A stretch of DNA of 64,000 nt from CATQHB01 sp965262595 (GTDB taxonomy: Bacteria; Chloroflexota; Dehalococcoidia; Lucifugimonadales; UBA3495). Under the pieces are notes generated by a model, which was not told the origin of the DNA, did not search any database, and saw only the letters and a program-made list of their open reading frames with translations. The stretch is from NCBI GenBank assembly GCA_965262595.1, contig OZ253548.1, forward strand, positions 3,375,472 through 3,439,471, in the 5' to 3' direction. A program made the position numbers and the translations under genes. Shown here piece after piece: positions 49,098 to 59,041 of the stretch (the first letter of the stretch is position 1; each line of letters begins with the position of its first letter).

Positions 49098-50474
49098 CTA
49101 ATCTTCCCGGAATACTGCCGGAACTCTCCGGCGGCCCACCTGAACCGTGGTCTTCAGTATCTCCCCTTCCTTGACGTCGTACAGCGGCACCAGGGGGAAC
49201 ACCCGACTGAACAACAGCATCAGCAGGGTAACCAGGGCGAATGTAGCGCCAACGATAATAGCTTCAATTGGGCTTGGCGTATAGTCGGCCCAGGTAAAGG
49301 TGAACACCTGCTTGTTGACCAAGCCGGGCACGATAATCAGGAACCGCTCCAGCCACATACCAATGTTTACCGAGATACAAGCGACGGACATAATCCACAG
49401 GTTGCGGCGTCCGGTGCGGCTTAACCACAGCGCCACCGGAATAAAGTAGGTGGTAGCGGTGAACACAATGAACCAGGCGCTGTAGGGCCAGTGGGTAAAT
49501 TGCAACTGCCGTACTGCCAATTCGTCCGCTTCCCGTCCGTACATACCGAAGAGGACTTCCATCACGAAGAAGTAGAACCAGCCGGTGGCTACTACTACCA
49601 GCAACCGCCCCAGAGCGTCGATATGCTCGTGGCGGATGTAATCCTGCCAGCCGTAGGCTTTTCGCAGAAGTATCAGCACAAAGGCCACCGCCGAAACGCC
49701 GGAGTGCACCGCGCCGACCACAAAATAGGGGGCAAAGATGGTGGAGTGCCACGACTTGACCGACACCGCCATACCGAAGTCCCAGGACACGATGCTATGC
49801 ACCGACACGAACACCGGCAGAATCAGTGCGGACAGGAGCACGCCGGCGATGATTTGCAGCTTCCATTGGCGGGCGTTGCCTTCCCAGCCCATTGCCAGGA
49901 GGGAATAAACCCGGTGCGCCATGCCGGTAGTGTGGTCCCGCAGCACCGCGAAATCGGGAACCAGCGCAATGACTACAAACAGAGTACTGGAGGTTAAATA
50001 GGTCAAAATTGCGCTGGGGTCCCAAACCAGAGGAGTACGGATGTTGGGCCAGATACCCCGGGCAAAGTCGTAAGGAAAGACCCAGTAGAGGATACGCCAG
50101 GGCCGACCGGTATGGACGATCGGCATAATCATTGCCGTCATCAGCGAAAATAGGGTCAGAACCTCGGCGGCCCGGGTCGCCGGTCGCCGCCACTCCGCCT
50201 TGGCCAGCCTCAAGATGGCGGAGAGCATCACCCCGGCGTGGCTGATGCCGATCCAGAACACGAAGTTGGTAATGAAGAAACCCCAGGCTACCGGCCGATT
50301 CAACCCGGTTACGCCCAACCCGCGGTTAACCATTATACCGATGGCGATGGAGGCCACCAGTAGAATCAGGCAAAGAACCGTCACCACCGGCCAGAACCAC
50401 CGGGGCGAATCCAGTATTGACCGGAGCAAGTCCTGGTTTATTTCTCGAGTACTTAGGGTTCTGCCTTCCTGCAT
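49098..50474 (-). CDS. NrfD-like quinol-binding membrane subunit of ACIII (second copy)
   Basis: A 458-residue NrfD/PsrC-type membrane protein with about ten helices: INFVFWIGISHAG-type start (FITNFVFWIGISHAGVMLSA), then VHTGRPWRILYWVFPYDFAR and VHSIVSWDFGMA. It corresponds to ActC or ActF of ACIII. The two NrfD-like subunits form the membrane core, one of which binds quinol. The pairing of names to this and the 50630 gene is uncertain. Confidence 0.87.
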   Translation of the reverse strand: MQEGRTLSTREINQDLLRSILDSPRWFWPVVTVLCLILLVASIAIGIMVNRGLGVTGLNRPVAWGFFITNFVFWIGISHAGVMLSAILRLAKAEWRRPATRAAEVLTLFSLMTAMIMPIVHTGRPWRILYWVFPYDFARGIWPNIRTPLVWDPSAILTYLTSSTLFVVIALVPDFAVLRDHTTGMAHRVYSLLAMGWEGNARQWKLQIIAGVLLSALILPVFVSVHSIVSWDFGMAVSVKSWHSTIFAPYFVVGAVHSGVSAVAFVLILLRKAYGWQDYIRHEHIDALGRLLVVVATGWFYFFVMEVLFGMYGREADELAVRQLQFTHWPYSAWFIVFTATTYFIPVALWLSRTGRRNLWIMSVACISVNIGMWLERFLIIVPGLVNKQVFTFTWADYTPSPIEAIIVGATFALVTLLMLLFSRVFPLVPLYDVKEGEILKTTVQVGRRRVPAVFRED

Positions 50475-50586
50475 GGAAGCTCCTGCCTTCGTGTACCTTT
50501 TCTTCGTTTCGGAGACGCCGACATTCCGACGGCTGCTCCGTTAGCTAATCCATTATTTTGCTGTAGTTGCGCCGACGTTGGTTACC

Positions 50587-50620
50587 CGAATCATCGAATC
50601 ATCGAATCATCGAATCATCG
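50587..50620. repeat. 8-bp tandem repeat CGAATCAT
   Basis: Four consecutive CGAATCAT units lie in the 155-bp gap between the two NrfD-like genes of the ACIII operon. The tract precedes the downstream gene's translation start by about 110 bp. Confidence 0.9.
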
Positions 50621-50629
50621 CGCCGTTAG

Positions 50630-52069
50630 TTACTCCGGTTTTGCCAGTATCATGTACTCGCCCTTCATAAAAGTACCCATCCGCTGGTACCTGGTTCCTT
50701 CCTTCACTTCCCAGATGGACATTATCGGTATTACTTTGGCTGCCAGCAGATATACCAGCGCCGCGAGACCCAAGCCGCCCAGGATGATAAATATGTCCCA
50801 CAAATCGGGGAGCACCGCCGCCGGTACCCGGGACAGCACAAATTCATAGTGCTCGCCGGTATTGAACGCCGCCCCAAAGGTTCGGATATTGAAAAGGAAC
50901 GACCCCAGCAGGGCAAAGCATCCCGCCAGCGGCGGCCCCCAATCGCTCCGGCGAATGGGGTTCCAGATAAGCAACAGGAAGGGCGTCACGAAGCTGAACA
51001 GCATATTGCCCAGGAAAATTATTAGATACGGTTCGGTAAAGAGGTAGCGGAGAATGTTCTGCTCGACCTCCAGCCGTCCGTACCAATAGGTTATAAAGAA
51101 GGCAAACAGGTGATAAGTCCACAGCAGGGTCAGCCCCAGCAGTATCTTGCTGGCGGACCAGAAAGGCGATATCCCAATGTAACCTTCAAACCCGCCCCAG
51201 CGCCGCAAAACGAACATTACGATCAGAATCATGCTCAAAGCCGACTGGAAGCTCATAACGGTGTACATTGGCGGCAATACCGAGTCTTTCCAACCCGGCA
51301 CCATGCTCATCGCATAGTCGGTCACGAACAAGAACTGGACGAAGACCAGCAGCATAAAGTAGAAGGCGCCCAGCATCGCCAACCCGGCTTTCTGGATGAT
51401 CCATTGCCGACTGGTACCGTACCACCGGCCCGCTAACATACCGTAGAGGGCGCGACGGAACCCGGTGGCGCCGGCCCGCGACTGGGCCATATCCGGCATG
51501 GCGGAAAGCCACAAGATTGCCAAGCTGCATACGGCCAGCCCGACCAATCCCAGAAAATCCCACAGGTGGGGAGCGCCGAAGGGGACTTCAAACCAGAGAG
51601 TCCGGCGCACTTCCAGTTCGGTTCCCTGGACGTCCGCGTTTTTTATTGGAGGCAGCGCCAGCATCAGAGGAATAAAAACTATGACGTTTACCACGCCGAC
51701 CAAGGCGAACAGCTCAGATATGCGGGATACGGGCCGCCGCCAGTGACTCTTGGTAAACCGGAATGCCGCAGCCACCAGGGGCGCCGCTCCGGTTATCATA
51801 AACACAAAGGAAAATATCCCGGCGTAGAATCCCCAGGGTCCGGGACTGCCGAAGCCGTCGGCATTCAGGCGCAGGATGAAGCCGATAACTCCCAGAACGG
51901 TTAAGATGGCAGCCACTCCCAACGCCAGCTTGTACTTGGACGATATGGAAAAGGTCTTGCCGCTCACATGGGGCGTTACTTCCTCCGATACGGGGAATAC
52001 CCACATTCCGGCGTTGTGTCCCCCGCCGTGCTGGCCTGCGTTGCCGCCACCGCTGCTGTCACTAGCCAT
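50630..52069 (-). CDS. actC: NrfD-like quinol-binding membrane subunit of ACIII (first copy)
   Basis: A 479-residue polytopic protein with about ten helices and conserved text LWDFLGLVGLAVCSLAILWL, FVTDYAMSMVPGW and QSALSMILIVMFVLRRWGG. Position directly after the Fe-S gene fits ActC. I start at ATG 52069, where it overlaps the Fe-S gene's stop by 8 bp; a start at 52084 is also open. A Gly/His-rich N-terminus (GGGNAGQHGGGHNAG) is unusual. Confidence 0.85.
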   Translation of the reverse strand: MASDSSGGGNAGQHGGGHNAGMWVFPVSEEVTPHVSGKTFSISSKYKLALGVAAILTVLGVIGFILRLNADGFGSPGPWGFYAGIFSFVFMITGAAPLVAAAFRFTKSHWRRPVSRISELFALVGVVNVIVFIPLMLALPPIKNADVQGTELEVRRTLWFEVPFGAPHLWDFLGLVGLAVCSLAILWLSAMPDMAQSRAGATGFRRALYGMLAGRWYGTSRQWIIQKAGLAMLGAFYFMLLVFVQFLFVTDYAMSMVPGWKDSVLPPMYTVMSFQSALSMILIVMFVLRRWGGFEGYIGISPFWSASKILLGLTLLWTYHLFAFFITYWYGRLEVEQNILRYLFTEPYLIIFLGNMLFSFVTPFLLLIWNPIRRSDWGPPLAGCFALLGSFLFNIRTFGAAFNTGEHYEFVLSRVPAAVLPDLWDIFIILGGLGLAALVYLLAAKVIPIMSIWEVKEGTRYQRMGTFMKGEYMILAKPE

Positions 52070-52865
52070 TATGACTGCCGCCATTCAAGGGGTTTTTATC
52101 AACCTTCTTCAGGTAGATCACACTGGGCCGGGTGTTCATCTCTTCCAGCAGCCGGTACCCTCGGGTCTTGCGGTCATGCTCGTGGTGAATATCGTATTTG
52201 TTCACGTCATCAAAATAAGGCCGAATCCGGCTCTGCTCGTCGTTCTGGTCGCCGAACATCAAGGCGTTGGTCGGGCAAGCCTGAACACAGGAAGGCATAT
52301 AATTGCCGGCTTGCAGCGTCTCATCGTTCAGCTTCCCGCCGCGCTGCCGTTCCACCTTAAGCTCGGCCCGGCGCAGGCGCTGAATGCAGAAGGTACACTT
52401 TTCGGTAATGCCGCGGGTCCGCACCGTCACATCCGGGTTGAGCTGGTTCTGGAGCCGCTCCGGCCAATTGGGATGCCAGTAGTTGAAGAAACGCACCTGA
52501 TACGGGCAGTTGTTGATACAGTACCGAGTGCCGACGCAGCGGTTGTAAAGCTGAACGTTAAGGCCGTCGTCATTGCGGTAAGTAGCAAATACCGGGCATA
52601 CCGGCTCGCAGGGCGCATTTTCGCAATGCTGACAAAGCACCGGGATAAAGCGGGCTTTGACCTTGGGGTACTCCCCCTCCCAATAGCGTTCAATGCGAAT
52701 CCACTCGTAGGCGCGGCTCTGGAGGAACGAGTTCTTGTCGTTGATCGGCAGGTTGTTTTCCGCCTGGCAGGCCACCACACAGGCCTGGCAGCCGTTGCAG
52801 CGGTCCAGGTCAACCACCATGCCCCATTTATGATCGGCTCGACTGGTAACCATTGTCCTCCCCAT
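52062..52865 (-). CDS. Ferredoxin-like Fe-S subunit of ACIII (ActB C-terminal equivalent)
   Basis: A 267-residue protein with four cysteine clusters of polyferredoxin type: CNGCQACVVACQ, CQHCENAPCEPVCPV, CVGTRYCINNCPYQ and KCTFCIQRL with CVQACPT. It conducts electrons from quinol at the NrfD subunit to ActA. In several bacteria this module is fused to the molybdopterin-like module as ActB; here it is a separate gene. The start is ATG 52865, or ATG 52853 four codons on, which has GGGGAGG very close upstream. Confidence 0.9.
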   Translation of the reverse strand: MGRTMVTSRADHKWGMVVDLDRCNGCQACVVACQAENNLPINDKNSFLQSRAYEWIRIERYWEGEYPKVKARFIPVLCQHCENAPCEPVCPVFATYRNDDGLNVQLYNRCVGTRYCINNCPYQVRFFNYWHPNWPERLQNQLNPDVTVRTRGITEKCTFCIQRLRRAELKVERQRGGKLNDETLQAGNYMPSCVQACPTNALMFGDQNDEQSRIRPYFDDVNKYDIHHEHDRKTRGYRLLEEMNTRPSVIYLKKVDKNPLNGGSHNG

Positions 52866-52972
52866 TTCGGGCCTTGACCTGGCCCTGCCTTATTGCGTAC
52901 CGGGGTTTTACCTTATCTTGTTGCTCGCCGGTTCCCGTCACGGAATCCGGCTTTAATCATTGGACGACGGGC

Positions 52973-55264
52973 CTAATGGTCCGTAGTTTTAATTATCTCT
53001 TCGCCCTCGGTAATGGCAATCTCCCGGGCCGGGAAACTACCCTCAAACTTGGACACCTTCAGGCTTTCTCCCGTGGGGACTATCCGCACCCGGTTGGCGG
53101 CCCAGGCCAAAGCCCCGGTCTCCGCCGTATGCTCCGGCGACAGCAAATCCATCACGTTGGAACTTTCCCGCGGGTCGCTTCCGCTGACGTACTGGGAGCC
53201 GCTGTGCCGCCCTTGACCCAAAGGCACCGCCACCACGCTGGGGGGCAGGGCCGGGTTGGGGTAAACCAGCGCCGTAATGTACCCGTCGGCAGACTCAATG
53301 CGCACCACATCGCCCTCCCGCAGATTCAACTCGGCGGCGCGGCGGTGGTTTATTTCCACCCAGGTCTGCCAGGTAATCGTGGTAATCGGGTCGGGAACCG
53401 CCTGCATCCAGGGCAGGTGGGCGTTACGGCCATCCAGCAAAGAGTTATGGGCGAAGGGCAGGAGATAGTAATCGCCGCTGCCGGAGAAGCCGGGTTCCGA
53501 CCCGCTGGCGGCTATTTGGTTTAGCAAGCCGTTGGGAGCGTTGGGCGTCGGGCCGGTATCACTTTCACTCCACCAGCCGCCCTGTTGCAGCATCAAGCTC
53601 CACAAGGCGCCGGCTGAATCCACCTCCCGGGAAGTTCCCCGGTTCAAGTCGAACAGGCGGTCAACGCTTTCCCGCAGCGCGGCCTCAACGCCGCTCCAGG
53701 GCAAGGCGCTCTCCTGCCCCATTTCTTGAGCCATGCTGAGCATCAGGTCGCCAAAACTACGGGGGTCCAGGTCGCTCAGCGGGTTAACCACCGGCTGCTG
53801 CATTCCGATTATCTGGTGCCCCGGCCCGGGCTCCGGTATGTCGTCGCCCCAATCCTCCAAAAATACCCGGTCGGGGAGGATGAGGTCGGCCATTATGCTG
53901 GTCTCATTCAGGAAGGGCGAAAAACTGACGATAAATACTTCATCCCGGTTCAGAACGCCGGCAAAGTCCACCGAAGCGGGCAGTCCGTGCACCGGGTCGG
54001 CGTCGTGCAGCAGCACCAACCGGGTTCGGCCGCTGCGGATACTATTGGCTACTTCGGCCCAATCCTGCAGGGAGCCGACGTTGGCGGTGGCGGGCAGGTC
54101 TCGCAGCGGACTGCCCGGATTGAACCGGATACCGCCGGTTTCTCCCACGCTGCCCACCAGGTAGTTGAGGGCGTAAATAGCTTGCAAATTGAACAGTCCG
54201 TTGGTATGCGCTCCGGCGTTGTCCCCGCCGATGGCAATACTGGGACGGTGTCCGGCAAAATCGTGGGCCAGCTCCCGCACAAACTCGGCGGCGGAATGCC
54301 CTTCATGAATTTCAGGCGGCAATTCCAGCATGGCGGCAACCGCTTCGGGGCGGTAGGCTTCCAGGGCCGCTGCGCCCTGTCCGCCGGTTAAGGCGTCAAC
54401 ATTCACGCCGGGAGCTTGCAGCCCTTCGCTGATTATCACGTAGGACAGGCTCAAAGCCAGATAGCCTTCCATCCCCGGCTTAATCGGCAGCCACCGATCG
54501 GCATTGGCCGCGGTCAGGGAAAAGCGCGGGTCAACCTGTACCAGCGTACCCCGATCCTGGCGTCCGGCGCCCTGGCGAAACTCGCCATAGGCCGTGGACA
54601 AGCGGGTGGTAGAACCCCAGGTGGAAAGGAAGTCGGCGCCAAAGGAAAGCAGGAAATTGGCGTTGGCGATATCAAAGTCGGGCAGCAAGTCCTGGCCGAA
54701 CACCTGCTTAATCGCCGCCCGGTAAGTGGTATTGTCCAGGGTCTCGAAACCCAGATGTTTCCCGCCGATGGAGGCGGCGAAACGCTCGGCAATCATACCC
54801 AGGTGACCCCGCAACGGCTCGGTAATTAATACCATATCCTGGCCGTGGTTCTGAAGTTCACGCTTCAGGATGTCCAGCGCCTCCGGTTCCCAGGCAATAG
54901 ACTGGAATTGACCGGAGCCTCGGGGGCCGGTGCGCCGCATGGGGCCGCTAATCCGGTCGGGATGATACAGGGCCTGCAGGCCGGCCTCGGAGCATACGCC
55001 CTGCTTGCCCCGGTTAACCGGGTATTTGGGGTTGCCCTGGATTTTCTTGGCGCGGCCTTCCATCACCCGAACAATCACGCCCTCGCCCCCGGTTGATTGC
55101 CGGCCCAGAGTGGCGTACCAGTTATCCCGGCCCTTAACCAGGTCCTCGGGCAAGTCCCGGGGACTCTGGATTCTCAGCTCTCCCTCCTGAAAAACGTCAC
55201 AGGCCATCGCTCCCACTGCGGAGAGGCCGGCCCAGGCCAGGAAGTTGCGCCGCGTTAACTTCAT
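52973..55264 (-). CDS. actB: Molybdopterin oxidoreductase-like subunit of ACIII (ActB N-terminal equivalent)
   Basis: A 763-residue protein. A twin-arginine signal (TRRNFLAWAG) ends in GAMAC, a possible lipobox with Cys22. The molybdopterin-oxidoreductase fold follows (VNRGKQGVCSEAGLQALYHP, ILPDRVFLEDWGDD, HRRAAELNLREGDVVRIESA). The N-terminal CxxCxxxC Fe-S motif of true Mo enzymes is reduced to a single Cys, consistent with the cofactor-free module of alternative complex III. It would sit on the outer face with ActA. Confidence 0.9.
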   Translation of the reverse strand: MKLTRRNFLAWAGLSAVGAMACDVFQEGELRIQSPRDLPEDLVKGRDNWYATLGRQSTGGEGVIVRVMEGRAKKIQGNPKYPVNRGKQGVCSEAGLQALYHPDRISGPMRRTGPRGSGQFQSIAWEPEALDILKRELQNHGQDMVLITEPLRGHLGMIAERFAASIGGKHLGFETLDNTTYRAAIKQVFGQDLLPDFDIANANFLLSFGADFLSTWGSTTRLSTAYGEFRQGAGRQDRGTLVQVDPRFSLTAANADRWLPIKPGMEGYLALSLSYVIISEGLQAPGVNVDALTGGQGAAALEAYRPEAVAAMLELPPEIHEGHSAAEFVRELAHDFAGHRPSIAIGGDNAGAHTNGLFNLQAIYALNYLVGSVGETGGIRFNPGSPLRDLPATANVGSLQDWAEVANSIRSGRTRLVLLHDADPVHGLPASVDFAGVLNRDEVFIVSFSPFLNETSIMADLILPDRVFLEDWGDDIPEPGPGHQIIGMQQPVVNPLSDLDPRSFGDLMLSMAQEMGQESALPWSGVEAALRESVDRLFDLNRGTSREVDSAGALWSLMLQQGGWWSESDTGPTPNAPNGLLNQIAASGSEPGFSGSGDYYLLPFAHNSLLDGRNAHLPWMQAVPDPITTITWQTWVEINHRRAAELNLREGDVVRIESADGYITALVYPNPALPPSVVAVPLGQGRHSGSQYVSGSDPRESSNVMDLLSPEHTAETGALAWAANRVRIVPTGESLKVSKFEGSFPAREIAITEGEEIIKTTDH

Positions 55265-55286
55265 AAGTTGATGCCTTCGCTCAGAA

Positions 55287-55958
55287 TCACTTGTGACAAA
55301 TGGTGCAGTCGGTGCCCACGTTCAGCTCTCGGTGACAGTCCACGCAGGTGCCCATTTTCAATGACTGCCCGGCCTGGGGCTGGACCTCGGTCATGCTGGC
55401 CACGTCGCCATGACAGACCGAACAGGCCTGACCGACGGGCAACGGCAGTTGCATCGGCTCCCCGCTTCCGATCGGCATGGAAACGGTCCGTGGCTCGCCC
55501 TGGGTCAGGAACCGCAGGTGGGCCTCATGGACGAAGCGCACGTGGTCCGGCAGCCGGTGTACCCGTTCCCAGTCAATCGGGTCATTATCGTTGAACTTAT
55601 CCACCACTCGCTGCATCTCCGACAGATTGGCGTCGGAAGAGCCGACCAGATTTTCGGCGTTCACCTGCTTGTGGCAAAAGAGGCATTGTTCCACCGCCGG
55701 CACGGTGGCCGCCGCTCCGGTGGTTACATTGCGGTGACAAAACTCGCAGGCGATACCGACGCCGCCCTCCTCGGGAGAACCGGCGTGCACCGTATGGGGG
55801 AAAGCGATAGGCTGGGCCGGAGCGTTACCCAAGCCAAAAGGCGGGCTGGAAAACCAGGACATAAACAGAACAACGACAATAAATCCTACTATGCCGGTGA
55901 CGACCAACCCAACTATAGCCAGTGGAATAATATTTGCGCTTGGCCTCATCGGCGCCAA
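55287..55958 (-). CDS. actA: ActA-like pentahaem cytochrome c of ACIII
   Basis: A 223-residue protein. One N-terminal membrane helix (IPLAIVGLVVTGIVGFIVVV) is followed by five C-x-x-C-H haem sites: CEFCH, CLFCH, CSVCH, CVDCH and CTICH, the last ending the protein. AQPIAFPHTVHAG is the usual distal-His segment. It accepts electrons from the Fe-S subunit and hands them to ActE. It heads the ACIII genes along with a small membrane protein. Confidence 0.9.
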   Translation of the reverse strand: MAPMRPSANIIPLAIVGLVVTGIVGFIVVVLFMSWFSSPPFGLGNAPAQPIAFPHTVHAGSPEEGGVGIACEFCHRNVTTGAAATVPAVEQCLFCHKQVNAENLVGSSDANLSEMQRVVDKFNDNDPIDWERVHRLPDHVRFVHEAHLRFLTQGEPRTVSMPIGSGEPMQLPLPVGQACSVCHGDVASMTEVQPQAGQSLKMGTCVDCHRELNVGTDCTICHK

Positions 55959-56023
55959 AACCTGCCTATTATATGAGTATCCGGTTAGGTTATCAGTACC
56001 CGGACTACACTAAACTGCTATAA

Positions 56024-56323
56024 CTAAATCAAGAATCGGTCGTAGATATTGCCCAGGGCATGGGGAGTTAAAATCATTATGAACGCCATCAATACTATGG
56101 CCGCCGCCAGCAAAAGCAGGGCGAAAGCGGTCATGGGCAGGCGAAGCCGCTCTGCCGACGGGGGCAGGTGACCGGTCTGCACTGCCGAAGGAATAAAGGC
56201 ATGGGCAATCATCAGAGTAAAGGCAAAGACGATGACTATCGGGAAATAAATCCAGTACATGGTGAGCCAGTTGCTCAGGTTGGCCCAGTCTATGTTGGTC
56301 AAGGCATTTGGATCGTTCATCAA
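56024..56323 (-). CDS. Small two-helix membrane protein upstream of ACIII
   Basis: A 99-residue protein with two hydrophobic segments (WIYFPIVIVFAFTLMIAHAF and MTAFALLLLAAAIVLMAFIM) separated by a polar turn. It is the first gene of the minus-strand run leading into actA, 65 bp away. It may be an accessory subunit of the respiratory complex. Not recognised as a known family. Confidence 0.6.
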   Translation of the reverse strand: MMNDPNALTNIDWANLSNWLTMYWIYFPIVIVFAFTLMIAHAFIPSAVQTGHLPPSAERLRLPMTAFALLLLAAAIVLMAFIMILTPHALGNIYDRFLI

Positions 56324-56842
56324 TGTTGCCTTAGTACGGCCTTAATTTCGTCCCTGGGTCGTTAGTTTTTTTGGGAGATACCCCAGCCGAAAACCTAGTG
56401 AAAATTATCACAGTCTCCCCCCGGTGTCAAGAGTCTTTCCGGTACAATCCGGCTTGTCTCCGGCCCGGCCGGCCGGTTACCGCGCCGCCGACCTGATGCG
56501 AAGCCGCAGTGTGGTTCAGCCGGTAACTTCGACCCGGCATTCATTCCGGTCATATTCCGGACTCCCAGCGGTTTGCGGCCTTGGGAGCCAGGATATATAA
56601 TTGCCGGGAGGCTCAGGTTTTCTTGGCAGGTTCGCTCAATCGTTATTTTGAATACCGAATTACTGATGCTCCGGTCCAAAGCCGGGGAATATGTTTTCGA
56701 TATGACGACAAAACTACTAAAGCAGCCAGGATATTCTAATCGAGACAAACCAACCGAGATTATCCGGCGTGGATATGCCCCATACCTGGAAACCTGGATT
56801 CATCTTCGAAGAGATTGCCACCGATTTCCGCCGGGGGGAGCG
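56324..56842. other. Divergent intergenic region between ACIII and E1-alpha
   Basis: 519 bp that should hold promoters for two divergent operons. An open frame runs from 56573 into the E1-alpha gene but has no protein-like character before 56843. I could not fix a convincing promoter or operator by eye. Confidence 0.5.
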
Positions 56843-57916
56843 ATGACACAAACCAGTAATCAGACCGCCGATAATCAGGCGGCCCATACAATGGCAGACG
56901 GTAATCAGGCAGAGAGTAATCAGGCAGACGGTTCCCGCCAATTGCCCGAAGGCATTGCGCCCCAGGACTTGGTGGACTTCTACGGCCGTATGATTTTGGC
57001 GCGTACCCTGGACGAGCGCATTTGGATGATGAACCGTCAGGGCAAGGTACCCATCGCCGCCTCGGCTCAGGGTCACGAGGCCGCTCAACTGGGCAGCTTG
57101 TTGGCGGCGGAAAAAGACGGCGATTGCTTCCTGTTTCCGTATTACCGCGACTTGAGCATTAAATCGGCCGTCGGCCTGACTCCTACCCAAGTCATGCTGT
57201 CCTTCATGGGCCGGGAGGGCGATCCTTACAGCAACGCCCGCCAGTTTCCGCTCCAGGGCGCCGACCTGGAACACAAGATAATCCAGCTTTCCAACGTGGT
57301 TGCCGCCGGCTTGACCCAGTCGGTGGGCTATGCCCTGGGCTGCAAGCTGATGGGGGATGAAACGGTAACCCTGGTCTATTTTGGCGATGGCGCGTCCAGC
57401 CAGGGCGAGACGCATGAGGCGATGAACTTTGCCGGGGTTCACAAGCTGCCGGTGGTATTCATTTGCGAGAATAACGGCTATGCCATTTCTGTTCCGCAAC
57501 GGCTCCAAATGGTCATAAGCGACGTGGCGAGCCGAGCCGAGGGCTATGGTTTCCCCGGTATTGTGGTGGACGGAATGGACTTTCTGCAGTGCTACGAGGC
57601 TACCCGAGAGGCGGTCTCCCACGCCCGGCGGGAAGGGCCGGTACTCCTGGAAATGAAGGTGGAGCGGCTGATGCCCCATACCACCGACGACGACGATACC
57701 CGCTACCGGCCCCGGGAGGAAATTGACGCCGCCAAGTTGCGCGACCCGGTGGCAAGCATGGGCGCCTATATGCTGGCGCAAAACTTCCTGACTCAGGAGC
57801 AGGTGGACGAAATAAAGGCTCAGGCGCTCCGGGCAGTTAATGAGGCCACCGACGCCGCCGACGCCGCCTTGCCTCCCGACGCCGCCGGATTGAGCAATAA
57901 CGTTTACGGCCCTTAA
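56843..57916 (+). CDS. 2-oxoacid dehydrogenase E1 component, alpha subunit
   Basis: A 357-residue thiamine-diphosphate-dependent E1 alpha. The TPP motif runs from FGDGASSQGETHEAMNFAGV to ICENNGYAISVPQ (GDG...NN). The N-terminal MILARTLDERIWMMNRQGK and the phosphorylation-loop region TTDDDDTRYRP are typical of pyruvate or branched-chain E1 alpha. The first 35 residues are Asn/Gln/Ala-rich repeats (NQA units). ATG 56843 with GGGGGGAG upstream. With E1-beta and E2 it forms a complex converting a 2-oxoacid to acyl-CoA. Pyruvate versus branched-chain specificity is undecided. Confidence 0.88.
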   Translation: MTQTSNQTADNQAAHTMADGNQAESNQADGSRQLPEGIAPQDLVDFYGRMILARTLDERIWMMNRQGKVPIAASAQGHEAAQLGSLLAAEKDGDCFLFPYYRDLSIKSAVGLTPTQVMLSFMGREGDPYSNARQFPLQGADLEHKIIQLSNVVAAGLTQSVGYALGCKLMGDETVTLVYFGDGASSQGETHEAMNFAGVHKLPVVFICENNGYAISVPQRLQMVISDVASRAEGYGFPGIVVDGMDFLQCYEATREAVSHARREGPVLLEMKVERLMPHTTDDDDTRYRPREEIDAAKLRDPVASMGAYMLAQNFLTQEQVDEIKAQALRAVNEATDAADAALPPDAAGLSNNVYGP

Positions 57917-58010
57917 CCGGCCCGTTGGCAATGACCCCGGCGGTAATCGACCCGGCTGAATAGAAAAGTCCATAACTCCAGAAACCGATCCCATAAACTT
58001 AAGGAACGTT

Positions 58011-58997
58011 ATGCCGGTTAAAAGTGTAATTGAGGCAGTCCGGGAAGCCCTGCGGGAAGAGATGCTGCGGGATGAACGGGTGTTTGTAATGGGTGAAGAC
58101 ATTGGCCGGCGCGGCGGGGTGTTCCTGGCGACTCAAGGCTTGATTGACGAGTTTGGCGAGGCCCGGGTTATCGATACTCCCCTGGCCGAAGCGTCGATTA
58201 TGGGCATTGCGTTGGGCGCATCTTTCCGCGGTCTGCGTCCCGTCCCCGAAGTGGAATTCGCCGACTTTCTGTGGCCCGCGGTTAATCAGCTTATTGGCGA
58301 AGCGGCCCGGGTCAGTTACGGCACCAACGGCCATCTGAACGCTCCGGTAACCATTCGTATTCCCTACGGCGGCGGCATCCGTGGTGGCCTGTACCACTCG
58401 CAGAACGTAGAAGCCTACTTCTTTCACACCCCCGGCCTTAAGGTAGTTGCCCCGGCCACTCCCTACGACGCCAAGGGTCTGTTGAAAGCCTCGATCCGGG
58501 ACAACAACCCGGTAGTGTTCCTGGAGCATAAGAAGGCTTATCGCCTGGTTCGGGGAGAGGTGCCGGAGGAAGAATACGTCCTGCCCATTGGCAAAGCGGA
58601 AGTGAAGCGGATCGGCCAAAACATCACCGTGGTCAGCTACGGGTTGGTATTGCATTACTGCCTGGCGGCGGCGGAACAGTTGGCGGCCGAGGGTGTAGCT
58701 CAGGTGGAAGTGGTGGATTTGCGCACCCTGAAACCCCTGGATACGGAAACGGTGCTGGAGTCGGTCAAGAAGACCGGTAAGCTGTTGATTGTCCACGAGG
58801 ACAATATCACCGGCGGCGTTGGCGCGGAGATTGCCGCCCTGGCTTCCGATGAAGCCTTTGACTACCTGGATGCGCCGATCGGCCGGCTGTGCGGCCCGGA
58901 CGTTCCCACCATGCCCTTTGCGCAAACCCTGGAAGATGCGTATATCCCCAGCACCGAAAAGATAGTTGAGGCCTTGCGCAAGTTGGCGGCCTATTAG
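58011..58997 (+). CDS. 2-oxoacid dehydrogenase E1 component, beta subunit
   Basis: A 328-residue E1 beta. It has VFVMGEDIGRRGGVFLATQG, then PLAEASIMGIALGASFRGL, PVTIRIPYGGGIRGGLYHSQ, VEVVDLRTLKPLDTETVL and HEDNITGGVGAEIAAL, all family hallmarks including the catalytic His near the YHSQ-V segment. It is 94 bp downstream of E1 alpha on the same strand. Forms the alpha2-beta2 E1 with it. Confidence 0.92.
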   Translation: MPVKSVIEAVREALREEMLRDERVFVMGEDIGRRGGVFLATQGLIDEFGEARVIDTPLAEASIMGIALGASFRGLRPVPEVEFADFLWPAVNQLIGEAARVSYGTNGHLNAPVTIRIPYGGGIRGGLYHSQNVEAYFFHTPGLKVVAPATPYDAKGLLKASIRDNNPVVFLEHKKAYRLVRGEVPEEEYVLPIGKAEVKRIGQNITVVSYGLVLHYCLAAAEQLAAEGVAQVEVVDLRTLKPLDTETVLESVKKTGKLLIVHEDNITGGVGAEIAALASDEAFDYLDAPIGRLCGPDVPTMPFAQTLEDAYIPSTEKIVEALRKLAAY

Positions 58998-59041
58998 CCC
59001 GGCGGTCGGGCAGTCAACCCGCTGTAATGTCACTAAACCCC

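Noticed and set aside
56573..56842. N-terminal 90-residue extension of E1-alpha
   Set aside because: No protein-like character, and a strong GGGGGGAG precedes the ATG at 56843.
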